A stretch of DNA of 40,344 nucleotides from Micavibrio sp. (GCA_020718085.1 DYDB01000010.1:1-40344); one strand, 5' to 3'; counted from the stretch's first letter, positions 6,310-13,929 are shown. The notes: generated by a model from the letters alone, not told the origin. Numbers and translations: made by a program.

Positions 6310-7194
6310 CTATATGAGATTGTATGTACCCAGGACCGAAAGGATCTTAGATCGATTGGACTGTGAGATCATTGATAATGGTAAACGACACCTCTCGTGC
6401 ATGAGTCCCATGCGTCCCAAAACCGCTTTGACAGGCGCAGGATTGGTCTCACAAAACAAAATGCGATTGAGCGGATACAACTCGAGGTTCAGTTTCTCTG
6501 CAAAAGGAAGATTCCCTTCAGAATATGCTTTCCACAAAGCAGCAACCCGATCCGGCACCACATTCGATGTGACGGAGATGCAACCCTTACCGCCAAGAGC
6601 GTAAATGAGGAAATTCGATGCATCGTCACCGGACAACACAATGAATTTAGGATCACAGAGATGGATGATCTCGCAAACCTGACCAATGAGCTGTCCACTC
6701 GCTTCTTTGATGCCGATGATATTTTTGTGCTGTGACAACCGGTATACGGTCTGCGGTTCCAAATTCACACCAGTGCGCGTTGGCACATTGTACAGAATGA
6801 TCGGTAGATCAGAGGAATCTGCAACACGAATGAAATGTTGGTACAACCCCTCCTGTGTTGGACGATTGTAATACGGGGTAATGACAAGTGCTGCGTCCGC
6901 ACCAAGTTCTTGCGCGCGACGGATGTTTGCACATGTTTCAGCCGTACTATTGGATCCGACACCAGCGATTACTTTCACACGCCCGCGCACTGTTTGTATA
7001 GTCAATTCAATGACGCGATAATGCTCCTCATAGGTCAGTGTTGCGGATTCACCTGTTGTGCCGACAGGTACGATACCGGCAACGCCAGCAGATATCTGTC
7101 GTTCGATCAGTTGTTGTAAAGCCGCTTCGTCAATCGTGTCATCTTTTGCAAATGGGGTAACGATCGCAGTATTGACGCCGTAGATCTTTAGCAT
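6310..7194 (-). CDS. dapA: 4-hydroxy-tetrahydrodipicolinate synthase
   Basis: The 294-residue protein is a typical DapA-family Schiff-base aldolase: VGTTGESATLTYEEH, the Tyr in YYNRPTQEG, LYNVPTRTG, the Schiff-base Lys in IGIKEASG, and LSGDD. The reaction joins pyruvate and aspartate semialdehyde on the way to diaminopimelate and lysine. The ATG has AAGGAG upstream. It faces away from the ACT-domain gene and lies between the two NAD operons without sharing their promoters. Related aldolases such as N-acetylneuraminate lyase share this fold, but the GTTGE and YYNRP motifs favour DapA. Confidence 0.92.
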   Translation of the reverse strand: MLKIYGVNTAIVTPFAKDDTIDEAALQQLIERQISAGVAGIVPVGTTGESATLTYEEHYRVIELTIQTVRGRVKVIAGVGSNSTAETCANIRRAQELGADAALVITPYYNRPTQEGLYQHFIRVADSSDLPIILYNVPTRTGVNLEPQTVYRLSQHKNIIGIKEASGQLIGQVCEIIHLCDPKFIVLSGDDASNFLIYALGGKGCISVTSNVVPDRVAALWKAYSEGNLPFAEKLNLELYPLNRILFCETNPAPVKAVLGRMGLMHERCRLPLSMISQSNRSKILSVLGTYNLI

Positions 7195-7337
7195 GGAAAT
7201 GTCTCCTTATGGGGGAATGAGATGATGGAAAAGAACAAAATTTCTTCTTAAAATAACCTTAACAGCATGTCATTATGTGGCATAATAAAAATATGATATG
7301 ATGTATTTATAATAAAATCTGTTATATTTATAACAAT

Positions 7338-7994
7338 ATGAAAAAGATCTCGGATGCTTTGTCACATATTATTAATGCAAATCCGTCATATAAAGTTGCA
7401 CTTATGCATCGGTTTATCAATATTTCTCAGTTTGCAAAATTTATCAAGCCGCTTGTGGAGTCTCGTACGCGCAAAGATCTTGTCAGCGAAAGCGCATTGG
7501 TCATGGCCATTTCTCGCTATCAGCGTAGCCAAATAAAAAAAATAGAACCCATTGAAATTTTTTCTGTAAAATCACTCACGGTATTTTCTGACCTGTGTAT
7601 TGTTACATATCCAAAAAGTCGTGCATTGATGAAAAATATTGGCATGATCTATGAGATCATACAAAAAAACAATGGATATATGGCACTTGGTCAAGGTACG
7701 GATGAGGTCACGATCATTATTAATAATGCGATATTGAAAGAAGTTGATAAAATGATCAGAGATAAACCTATATATATCGAAAGAAAGATCTCAGCTTTGA
7801 GCATTAAGTTTGATGAAAAGTATTGTGAAGATCCCGGTATATTGCATTATCTCATTCAACAAGTTTCAGTCCAGGGTATTAATATCAGTGAGATCTCCTC
7901 AACAAGAACTGAGATCATCATGTACGTTGAACAGAAAGACATTCGATTGTTATTTGATACGGTGCATGATCAGTTTTATAACAAATCAACGTAG
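7338..7994 (+). CDS. ACT-domain protein related to the regulatory part of aspartate kinase
   Basis: The 218-residue protein has no kinase domain. The C-terminal half (about 140-215) contains two ACT-like stretches, including ISALSIKFDEK followed by ILHYLIQQVSVQGINISEISSTR, which resembles the regulatory end of aspartate kinases. The N-terminal part is helical and unassigned. It is transcribed divergently from dapA across a 143-bp gap, so a role in sensing an aspartate-family amino acid is reasonable but not shown. There is no Shine-Dalgarno sequence. A perfect GTTATA/TATAAC palindrome (7321-7334) directly precedes the start and could be an operator or small hairpin. Confidence 0.55.
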   Translation: MKKISDALSHIINANPSYKVALMHRFINISQFAKFIKPLVESRTRKDLVSESALVMAISRYQRSQIKKIEPIEIFSVKSLTVFSDLCIVTYPKSRALMKNIGMIYEIIQKNNGYMALGQGTDEVTIIINNAILKEVDKMIRDKPIYIERKISALSIKFDEKYCEDPGILHYLIQQVSVQGINISEISSTRTEIIMYVEQKDIRLLFDTVHDQFYNKST

Positions 7995-8028
7995 AAGTTA
8001 TATCATGGTTATTATCTTATAAGAACAT

Positions 8029-8058
8029 AAAAGATCACCAGAAAATAGGTGATCTTTT
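8029..8058 (+). terminator. Intrinsic terminator after the ACT-domain gene
   Basis: AAAAGATCACC (8029-8039) pairs with GGTGATCTTTT (8048-8058). The stem separates this gene from the operon B promoter. Confidence 0.75.
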
Positions 8059-8092
8059 CATTATGGCAAAATGACAGAGAGGATACAACTTA

Positions 8093-8107
8093 GTGTATAC
8101 TTGACAC
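8093..8107. promoter_or_regulatory. Upstream GTGT-N7-ACAC operator of NAD operon B
   Basis: GTGTATACTTGACAC overlaps the -35 box. The sequence ACTTAGTGTATA at 8088-8099 is the exact reverse complement of TATACACTAAGT at 8150-8161, so the promoter is framed by inverted operator half-sites. Confidence 0.6.
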
Positions 8108-8129
8108 GATTTAAGACGTGTGCTAATCT
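8101..8129 (+). promoter_or_regulatory. Sigma-70 type promoter of NAD operon B
   Basis: TTGACA (8101-8106), a 17-base spacer and TAATCT (8124-8129). The geometry is the same as for operon A, with start expected near 8136. Confidence 0.78.
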
Positions 8130-8141
8130 ACAGTTAGATAT

Positions 8142-8156
8142 GTGTATTATATACAC
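8142..8156. promoter_or_regulatory. Downstream GTGT-N7-ACAC operator of NAD operon B
   Basis: GTGTATTATATACAC has six-base perfect arms around three bases and is followed by TAAGT. Its centre is 49 bp from the centre of the upstream site, identical to operon A. Confidence 0.72.
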
Positions 8157-8188
8157 TAAGTAAAAAAGTTCATTATCCAACAATAGAA

Positions 8189-8340
8189 GAAACACGACAA
8201 AACTCACACTGAGGAAGGTTTTTCTCGAGACCCTTTCTCTCTGTAAGAGCGTGCGTTAGTCGTGTTTCTCATGCAATTACAGAGAGATCTATAAGGATCT
8301 CGACAAAAAGCCTTGGCTCTGATGAGTACAAGGTTTTTTG
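8189..8340 (+). promoter_or_regulatory. Structured 5' leader RNA of NAD operon B (candidate novel riboswitch or attenuator, copy 2)
   Basis: It repeats the architecture of 948-1110: the closing stem 8189-8198 with 8259-8268, a CUCA-CAC-UGAG hairpin, the conserved GGAAGGUUUUUCUCGAGACC block, the hairpin GAGAUC-UAUAAG-GAUCUC (8284-8301) and a terminator hairpin (8305-8339). Loops differ between the copies (the CUCA/UGAG loop is three bases here and six in copy 1) while stems persist, which favours RNA-level selection. AAGGUUUUU (8215-8223) can pair with the left terminator arm (8305-8314). The element ends about 45 bases before the nadD start codon. Confidence 0.65.
8305..8339 (+). terminator. 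Leader terminator (attenuator) of NAD operon B
   Basis: AAAAAGCCTTG (8305-8315) pairs with CAAGGTTTTTT (8329-8339), including one G-U pair. Compared with copy 1 the stem has gained a T-A pair and changed G-C to G-U, so pairing is kept despite sequence change. Confidence 0.65.
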
Positions 8341-8384
8341 GTTCTTTGACAATATACACATGTAACGATCGAAGAGGTGAGATC

Positions 8385-8969
8385 ATGAGAATTGCACTTG
8401 GTGGTACTGCAGCTAATCCTGCACATTACGGGCATAAAAGACTTGTAGAAGCAATTATTGATCTAAAATATTTTGATACGATCGCATGGATCGTGTCAGG
8501 TGATCGACCAGACAAGCCCGGCATGCTTCCGGCAATTGACCGCTGGCACATGACGAAACTGCTCATCACAGATCCACGTGTGGATGTCGTGTATGAGGAT
8601 GGGGTGGCTGTCCCGACAGTTGAGGTGATCCGTAAGGCACAAAAAGATTTTCCGTATGCAGATATTACATGGTATTGCGGATTGGATCATTTTGTTGCTC
8701 GTGAACAATTTGATGGGCTATGTAATATCGAAGGGTTTTGGCATGAAGGTGAGATGCTGATGAAAAGACAACACTTTCTGATCGTGAAAAGAAAGGGCTT
8801 GGAGAGATCAGTGACTCGTTACCCAAAGAGATATACATTGATCGATTGTGATATGCCAGATATTTCCAGTACGGAGATTCGTCAACGTCTCGCAAAGGGA
8901 TTGGATAATACGCTGCATACGAGTCAAGCAGTATTGGACTATATTGCAGGGCAAAAACTCTATACATAA
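8385..8969 (+). CDS. nadD: Nicotinate-nucleotide adenylyltransferase
   Basis: The 194-residue protein has the nucleotidyltransferase signature GGTAANPAHYGH at its N-terminus (HxGH) and ISSTEIRQRL near the C-terminus, as in NadD. It transfers AMP from ATP to nicotinate mononucleotide. The ATG at 8385 was chosen because GAGGTGA lies just upstream and the protein then begins directly at the first beta strand; an upstream in-frame start at 8313 would lie inside the leader terminator. It is the first gene of operon B, and the neighbours pncB, nadK and nadE fix its role. A nicotinamide-nucleotide preference cannot be excluded. Confidence 0.88.
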   Translation: MRIALGGTAANPAHYGHKRLVEAIIDLKYFDTIAWIVSGDRPDKPGMLPAIDRWHMTKLLITDPRVDVVYEDGVAVPTVEVIRKAQKDFPYADITWYCGLDHFVAREQFDGLCNIEGFWHEGEMLMKRQHFLIVKRKGLERSVTRYPKRYTLIDCDMPDISSTEIRQRLAKGLDNTLHTSQAVLDYIAGQKLYT

Positions 8970-8980
8970 GGAGAATGATT

Positions 8981-10240
8981 ATGAAAACAAAAAAGGATAG
9001 CATGTTGTTTGGCAAGGCAGATGAACCGATCATCGCGTCACTTATGGAGGTGGATACTTACAAGTTTCTCATGATGTATTTCATTTGGACATACGTGCCG
9101 CTTATGCGAGTCACATTTGCATTCACGAATCGTACGATCAAAGTTGCACTTGGCGATCATGTCTCTGTGGAGCGTCTGAAAGAAGAATTGTCTGCTGTGC
9201 GCATGCTGCGCATTACGGATCAGATCGTCGATTATTTGCGAGCCAAAGGAATATTTTCTGAAGAGTTTCTGACTGATATGCGTACAATCGTGTTGCCAGA
9301 ACCGCAGATCGTCAAAAGGGAAGATAGTCAGCTCGACATCACGGTGAGTGGTATATGGTATCAGGTGACATTGTGGGAAACGATCATTTTGGCCATCGTC
9401 AATCAGTTATATGCGGAAAATGCGATCGGATATGATCCAATTTTCCAGCAAAAAGTGATCGCCGAAGGAGAAAAAAGATTGTTGGAAAAAATTGCGATCT
9501 TGCAAAAAATCGATATCCGCTTTCTCCAATTTGGATTACGGCGAAGGCTTTCCGGATGGTGGGAACAACATGTAACGGAAATAGCACTGGATCGTATGCC
9601 GCAAAATATTGTTGCAGTATCCAATGTGGCGTTGGCGGATAAACTTGGTGTTCCTTGGGGCGGCACGAATGCCCATGAACTGTACAGTGGCTTCTATGCA
9701 CTTCGATGTTATGAAAACAAAGATATCGCACGGTATGCACAATATGAAGTGCTGGAAAAATGGCAGGCATTGTATCCGCAAAATTTGCGGATCATGCTAC
9801 CGGATACATTTGGTTCACAACAGTTCTTTGCGGGACTACCTAAGGAGCTTGCAGAAAGTTTTAAGGGAGCAAGGCAAGATTCCGGTGATCCAATCATATT
9901 TGGTCAACTGCTCATTGAAATGTATCGACGTTTGCATATTGATCCAAGTGCAAAAACACTTCTCTTTAGCGACGGGTTGGATGTTGTGGAGATGGTACGA
10001 TTACACAGTATTTTCGCGCAGATGATCACCGTGTTGTTTGGATGGGGAACAAACTTTACCAATGACACTGGTTTTCTCAAACCGATCTCGATCGTAATGA
10101 AGTTGGTTGAGGCCGCTGGTAATCCTGCAGTAAAGCTGAGCGATAATCTCGCAAAAGCAATGGGAAAACCGGAAGTAATTATGATGGCCAAAGACATCTT
10201 CGGCTACACCAACACTTTTACAAAGCAATGTGTATATTAA
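8981..10240 (+). CDS. pncB: Nicotinate phosphoribosyltransferase
   Basis: About 419 residues, close to the length of bacterial PncB. Motifs in order: VDTYKFLMM near the N-terminus, FGLRRRLSGWW, WGGTNAHELYSGFYA, LPDTFGSQQFF, ARQDSGDP, LFSDGLD, FGWGTNFTND and PAVKLSDN. It makes nicotinate mononucleotide from nicotinate and PRPP, feeding NadD. AAGGAG at 8968-8973 overlaps the nadD stop codon; the ATG at 8981 gives a seven-base spacing, while the in-frame ATG at 8975 is too close. The arrangement suggests translational coupling to nadD. Confidence 0.93.
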   Translation: MKTKKDSMLFGKADEPIIASLMEVDTYKFLMMYFIWTYVPLMRVTFAFTNRTIKVALGDHVSVERLKEELSAVRMLRITDQIVDYLRAKGIFSEEFLTDMRTIVLPEPQIVKREDSQLDITVSGIWYQVTLWETIILAIVNQLYAENAIGYDPIFQQKVIAEGEKRLLEKIAILQKIDIRFLQFGLRRRLSGWWEQHVTEIALDRMPQNIVAVSNVALADKLGVPWGGTNAHELYSGFYALRCYENKDIARYAQYEVLEKWQALYPQNLRIMLPDTFGSQQFFAGLPKELAESFKGARQDSGDPIIFGQLLIEMYRRLHIDPSAKTLLFSDGLDVVEMVRLHSIFAQMITVLFGWGTNFTNDTGFLKPISIVMKLVEAAGNPAVKLSDNLAKAMGKPEVIMMAKDIFGYTNTFTKQCVY

Positions 10241-10248
10241 AAAACTGT

Positions 10249-10273
10249 GGCAAAGAAAGAACATTTCTTTGCC
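10249..10273 (+). other. Intercistronic hairpin between pncB and nadK
   Basis: GGCAAAGAAA (10249-10258) pairs perfectly with TTTCTTTGCC (10264-10273) around a five-base loop. No T-run follows, so it is more likely an RNA-processing or stability element than a terminator. Confidence 0.5.
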
Positions 10274-10362
10274 CAACTTCTTGTGGATATATCTGGATAA
10301 GATGTATACACATTGGTTGATATCGTGTACTTTAACAATATAAATATATAGAGGAGAAGACT

Positions 10363-11094
10363 ATGAAAATTTTACCAGTTCTAGGCAAACAAGAGGGTGT
10401 ACAAGAATATTGGGAAGCCATGCAACTGTGTGGCGTAGAAGTTGATGAAAAAAATCCGGAATATGTGGTTGTCCTCGGAGGCGATGGAACATTCCTGGGC
10501 GCAGAACGTGCACATTATAAATTGGGTGTGCCGTTTGTTGGTGTAGGATTTGGCCATGTGAATTTCCTGTTGAATCGTTCAACAGGATCACCGCAAGATT
10601 TTGTGGAAAATCTACGCAAAAAAGAATGGGTCACATTCCCGATCCATGGCATCAAAGCGCAGATCACAACAAAACACGGTGTGGAGAGCGGAATTGCGTT
10701 CAATGATGTGTATCTCAAATCACTTGATCCGACACATATCGTGCGGTTGGAACTGAAAACCAAAGAATACCCGCAATTGGAGATTGTTGGAGATGGCGTG
10801 ATCGTTGCGACACCGCAAGGAAGTACGGCGTACAATCGCTCTGCCGGTGGTACGATCCTACCTTTAGGTAGCATTCTCTGGTGTCTGACAGGCATCTGCA
10901 CACAAAAACGTCTGCGTGTTGCTGTAGCACACCAAAAGATCACGATCACATCGCACAGTAATGATGTGGTATTTGTGACAGACAATAAGATCTTTCATGA
11001 TGTGCAAGAAGTTGTGTTGACACCGAGCGCATATCATGGAAAGATCTGTTTTGGCTCACATGAGAACTTTGAACAAAGACGATACGAATCATAA
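10363..11094 (+). CDS. nadK: NAD kinase
   Basis: The 243-residue protein carries GGDGT (39-43), GIAFNDVYL in place of the usual Asn-Glu motif, and GDGVIVATPQGSTAYNRSAGG, the hallmark of the NAD-binding region. It phosphorylates NAD to NADP using ATP or polyphosphate. It is shorter than many homologues because the N-terminal domain is compact. GAGGAG precedes the ATG. It lies third in operon B after a 122-bp gap with a hairpin. Confidence 0.93.
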   Translation: MKILPVLGKQEGVQEYWEAMQLCGVEVDEKNPEYVVVLGGDGTFLGAERAHYKLGVPFVGVGFGHVNFLLNRSTGSPQDFVENLRKKEWVTFPIHGIKAQITTKHGVESGIAFNDVYLKSLDPTHIVRLELKTKEYPQLEIVGDGVIVATPQGSTAYNRSAGGTILPLGSILWCLTGICTQKRLRVAVAHQKITITSHSNDVVFVTDNKIFHDVQEVVLTPSAYHGKICFGSHENFEQRRYES

Positions 11095-11123
11095 GATCAT
11101 TTCACAAAAACGGAGGTGTGACC

Positions 11124-12089
11124 ATGTTTATAAAACCGATTGAAGAGACTGTGGAATTTCTGGTGAAAGAAGCAAAAAAATATGGTGCAGGGTGCAAAAG
11201 AGTATATGTGTCACTTTCCGGCGGAGTGGATTCCGCTGTGGTGGCAATGATCTTGATGCGTGCATTTGGTGCGGATAATGTTGTTGCTGTATATCGCGAT
11301 ATTCGCAGTAATCCAAAGCATAAGGTTGATGCACAGGATCTTGCAAAAGTATTTGGCTTCCAACTGATCTGTTTGGATCTCAATGCATTTTATGATCAAT
11401 TTCTTGCGATGAGTCAGGTTGAATTTCGTGCAAATGGTATGTTATGGGTACAAGAGGGTAAAAGTACCGATGACGCGAGTTGGATCAATGCGTATGCGTC
11501 GCTCAAATCTCGTATGATGACACCGTTTGCAGGATTCATTTCCAAGGCGATTGACAATGGTAACGGACGGATCTTTGGAACCGGTAATCTCGAGGAGGAT
11601 TATCTCTTGCGCTACTTCGACAAATTCGGTGATGGTGCGGTGGATAATAATATCCTTGTAGGACTTACTAAAATGGAGGTGCGACAGATTGCAGTGTGGT
11701 TTGGGCAGCAATATAATGCGCCAATCTGCAAAAAGATCGCTGAAAAACTTCCATCTGCTGACTTGCAAGCCAACGGTGATGCACACAATGACGAAAATGA
11801 ACTCACTACGTGGGCACGTCGTAGCGGATATGACATTGCGTTATCTTATGGCACATGCACTGCGGAGGGAAATATTGCATGGATCTGTAAGCAAGATCTG
11901 GATAAAGGTATTGTGCGCGGTAAACGTTCTCGATGGACCAAGGCTTTACAAAACAGGCTTGGCTATAGTGATGAACAGGTGAGGCTCACGTTATTCATGC
12001 GTCAAGCTGAAAAGTCGACACGACACAAGGCATTGGGCATTCCCGGTGTGACGCGAAAAGAATTGCGTCAGAAAGAATTGGTTGATTGA
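11124..12089 (+). CDS. nadE: NH3-dependent NAD synthetase
   Basis: The 321-residue protein has the N-type ATP pyrophosphatase loop LSGGVDS (31-37), a GTGNLEEDYL segment and the late region GLTKMEVRQIA followed by KKIAEKLPSADL. It amidates nicotinate adenine dinucleotide to NAD. There is no glutaminase (nitrilase) domain, so ammonia is the expected nitrogen donor. The ATG at 11124 has GGAGG seven bases upstream; an in-frame GTG at 11118 is too close. This is the last gene of operon B. Confidence 0.92.
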   Translation: MFIKPIEETVEFLVKEAKKYGAGCKRVYVSLSGGVDSAVVAMILMRAFGADNVVAVYRDIRSNPKHKVDAQDLAKVFGFQLICLDLNAFYDQFLAMSQVEFRANGMLWVQEGKSTDDASWINAYASLKSRMMTPFAGFISKAIDNGNGRIFGTGNLEEDYLLRYFDKFGDGAVDNNILVGLTKMEVRQIAVWFGQQYNAPICKKIAEKLPSADLQANGDAHNDENELTTWARRSGYDIALSYGTCTAEGNIAWICKQDLDKGIVRGKRSRWTKALQNRLGYSDEQVRLTLFMRQAEKSTRHKALGIPGVTRKELRQKELVD

Positions 12090-12113
12090 CAGTTCTGGTT
12101 CCTTTAAAAGAAA

Positions 12114-12151
12114 ACAGCTTCCACGCGACAAAATTGTCGGTGGAAGCTTTT
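12114..12151. terminator. Bidirectional intrinsic terminator between nadE and the convergent 108-aa gene
   Basis: AGCTTCCAC (12116-12124) pairs with GTGGAAGCT (12140-12148), with CGACAA/TTGTCG inside, flanked by A-rich and T-rich sequence on the two sides. Confidence 0.85.
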
Positions 12152-12157
12152 ACTTCT

Positions 12158-12484
12158 TTATCCCCTCAGAAATTCGTTTGCCGTGAGTGTTGGCTCGGCT
12201 GTAACGCCAGTAACGGCGGTTAGTGTTACATCGATCACATCTCTTGATTTGATGAGGGAATTCTTTAGCCTTTCCAATAGTCTGGTCACATCACCATTTC
12301 CAGTCAGGCAAAACAGTGTTGTTTCACCCATCTGCGACGTTGCTCTTTTGAAAAAGTTTTCTCGCATGGCAATGCCTTCAATCGCACCAATTAATTTTGC
12401 AATTTTCTGTTCAGTGATGGGACTTCTATCCAGACTATTTGTGCCCGGATGTTGTGCAAAGATCAGTATTGATGGTGTATGCAT
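12158..12484 (-). CDS. Hypothetical protein, 108 residues
   Basis: I do not recognise this family. Support for a real gene: CAGGAGA sits seven to eight bases before the ATG, a clean minus-strand promoter lies upstream (12549-12577), and a terminator follows. The protein starts with a hydrophobic strand (ILIFAQH), has no signal peptide or membrane helix, and shows an alpha/beta pattern ending in a Thr/Val-rich stretch. It converges with nadE and is not part of operon B. Confidence 0.7.
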   Translation of the reverse strand: MHTPSILIFAQHPGTNSLDRSPITEQKIAKLIGAIEGIAMRENFFKRATSQMGETTLFCLTGNGDVTRLLERLKNSLIKSRDVIDVTLTAVTGVTAEPTLTANEFLRG

Positions 12485-12548
12485 GAGTGTCTCCTGTAGG
12501 TTTTTGAAAAATTGGATATGTCATCCAGTAAAGAACTTAGAACAAAAA

Positions 12549-12577
12549 ATTTTAACAAAAAAGTACGAGATTGTCAA
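12549..12577 (-). promoter_or_regulatory. Promoter of the 108-aa hypothetical gene
   Basis: On the minus strand TTGACA (12577-12572) and TAAAAT (12554-12549) are spaced by 17 bases. Both boxes are near consensus. Confidence 0.7.
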
Positions 12578-12643
12578 TAAGGCGAAATAATTTTAATTAT
12601 TTAACTTTTTTAATAACCATCACTATGTCTTCAAAAAAATATA

Positions 12644-12756
12644 CGTCTTTGCAAGGAATGTGGTGCTAGCGGAATGATGAAGAAATCTCATTCAGTTGTA
12701 TTGTATATCGTGCAGTGATCGAGATTGCTTCGCCGTTGCACTTCTCGCAAAGACAA
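12644..12756. repeat. REP-like imperfect inverted repeat
   Basis: The right arm (12720-12755) contains GAGATTGCTTCGCCGTTGCA and TCTCGCAAAGACA, the reverse complement of the TGTCATTGCGAG...GAAGCAATCTC type repeat common between genes in many bacteria. A diverged left arm begins GTCTTTGCAAGGAATG. It fills much of the 418-bp gap between the 108-aa gene and the HAD gene. The rest of that gap holds two promoters and nothing else I can identify. Confidence 0.55.
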
Positions 12757-12812
12757 GTAGCTTACATTTTTAGGAAAAAAGCTAATAGTCATAAAGCGTT
12801 CATTGGACACAT

Positions 12813-12841
12813 TTGACGATTTGGGCTTCATGCACTACAGT
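12813..12841 (+). promoter_or_regulatory. Predicted promoter of the HAD hydrolase gene
   Basis: TTGACG (12813-12818), a 17-base spacer and TACAGT (12836-12841). Confidence 0.45.
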
Positions 12842-12902
12842 TCGGGGTAAATACGATTGTTCTTTATTATGTTCATAAAAATATATACATGCGGAGGAAA
12901 AT

Positions 12903-13541
12903 GTGAAAAAAGGTCTTCTCATATTTGATTGCGACGGTGTCGTGCGTGAATTTTCGATGTTACAGATCTACAGCTTGCATATGATGATATGCGAAAAATT
13001 CAATCTTGATCATAAACTTTTTTTTACGTCACTTGATACATTTAAAAAGTGGTATAGTCATGACTGGAAGTATAATCTGCGACGGATGAAGATCGTTAGT
13101 GAGGGTGACGTACAAAAAGTTGGTCTCATGTTTGTACAAGAGTATGAGCCGCACATCAATATTTTCCCTTGGGTGGAAGAATATTTTGCGGCGTTGTCAC
13201 GCAGGCGGCATATTGCCATTTGTTCGAACAGTAGCACACAAAGTATCAAGCGGACGCTGAATGGTGTATTGCGTTATGTGGATATGGTCGTGGGGTATGA
13301 TGGCATGCCTCGGCTCAAACCACATCCTGATGGATTGCAGATCATCATGCAAAAATTAGGATATGAGCCAAAAGATACAGCTTTTTTTGGAGATGCCGCA
13401 CCGGACATTCAAGCAGGGATCAGTGCCGGCGTATTCACGGGTGCGGTGGCATGGGGCGCAACAGAAAAACATGAGGAACTTGTTGCACTTGGTGCACACA
13501 TGATCCTTCATGAACCGGAGGATTTTTCTCGTATGTTATAA
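12903..13541 (+). CDS. HAD-superfamily hydrolase (phosphoglycolate phosphatase-like)
   Basis: The 212-residue protein has HAD motif I as IFDCDGVV (DxD), motif II in ICSNSS, the motif III Lys in LKPHPDG, and motif IV as FFGDAAPDIQAG. The cap inserted after motif I is helical (about 15-85), as in subfamily I phosphatases. The substrate cannot be told from sequence. GTG is the start: GGAGG lies five bases upstream and the overlapping ATG at 12901 is followed at once by a TGA stop. The next small gene follows after 17 bases. Confidence 0.85.
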   Translation: MKKGLLIFDCDGVVREFSMLQIYSLHMMICEKFNLDHKLFFTSLDTFKKWYSHDWKYNLRRMKIVSEGDVQKVGLMFVQEYEPHINIFPWVEEYFAALSRRRHIAICSNSSTQSIKRTLNGVLRYVDMVVGYDGMPRLKPHPDGLQIIMQKLGYEPKDTAFFGDAAPDIQAGISAGVFTGAVAWGATEKHEELVALGAHMILHEPEDFSRML

Positions 13542-13558
13542 AAATAAGGAGGTGTCTC

Positions 13559-13798
13559 ATGTGTCAACATTTGGGTCAACACATCCATCAATTTTTGTAT
13601 CCAAGGGGTGATCTGTGTATGATGATCTGTAAAGGTGGTGAGAACACGATCGCTGAGGAATTGCCACAAAGTTATTTGCATCATTTGCACATCTTTTTTG
13701 GTCACGGTAAGGAACAACAACCGAGACATAAAAAAATGTGCATAGATGCCCAATTACAAGATAAAAATAGGAGATATCTACAGCGTTTTTTTGGATAG
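13559..13798 (+). CDS. Small His/Cys-containing hypothetical protein, 79 residues
   Basis: I do not recognise the family. AAGGAGGT sits at ideal distance before the ATG, and a strong terminator follows the stop at 13796-13798. The protein is rich in His and contains four Cys, including clusters QHLGQHIHQ and YLHHLHIFFGHG, which could bind a metal. It probably forms an operon with the HAD gene. An overlapping minus-strand ORF has no ribosome-binding site and was set aside. Confidence 0.6.
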   Translation: MCQHLGQHIHQFLYPRGDLCMMICKGGENTIAEELPQSYLHHLHIFFGHGKEQQPRHKKMCIDAQLQDKNRRYLQRFFG

Positions 13799-13818
13799 AT
13801 CCTAAGAAATGAAGTCAG

Positions 13819-13857
13819 CCACCAAGTCCGAAGTACGGGCTTGGTGGTAATTATTTT
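13819..13857 (+). terminator. Intrinsic terminator after the HAD / small-protein operon
   Basis: CCACCAAG (13819-13826) pairs with CTTGGTGG (13840-13847) with CCG/CGG inside, followed by TAATTATTTTG. Confidence 0.8.
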
Positions 13858-13877
13858 GTAAAAAAATCATAGAATAA

Positions 13878-13906
13878 ATGTCAATGTGATGTTTATGTAT
13901 TATAAT
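13878..13906 (+). promoter_or_regulatory. Predicted promoter of the exonuclease III gene
   Basis: TATAAT (13901-13906) is a perfect -10 box; ATGTCA 17 bases upstream is a weak -35. The leader would be under 20 bases with no Shine-Dalgarno sequence. Confidence 0.55.
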
Positions 13907-13929
13907 GTAGACACTATATTTTTTGTATT

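Noticed and set aside
8313-8384. Longer nadD start at 8313
   Set aside because: The extra 24 codons lie in the leader terminator and have no ribosome-binding site; GAGGTGA directly precedes the ATG at 8385.
13508-13753. Minus-strand frame of 81 codons opposite the small His-rich gene
   Set aside because: No ribosome-binding site or promoter, and it overlaps both the HAD gene end and a plus-strand gene with an ideal AAGGAGGT site.
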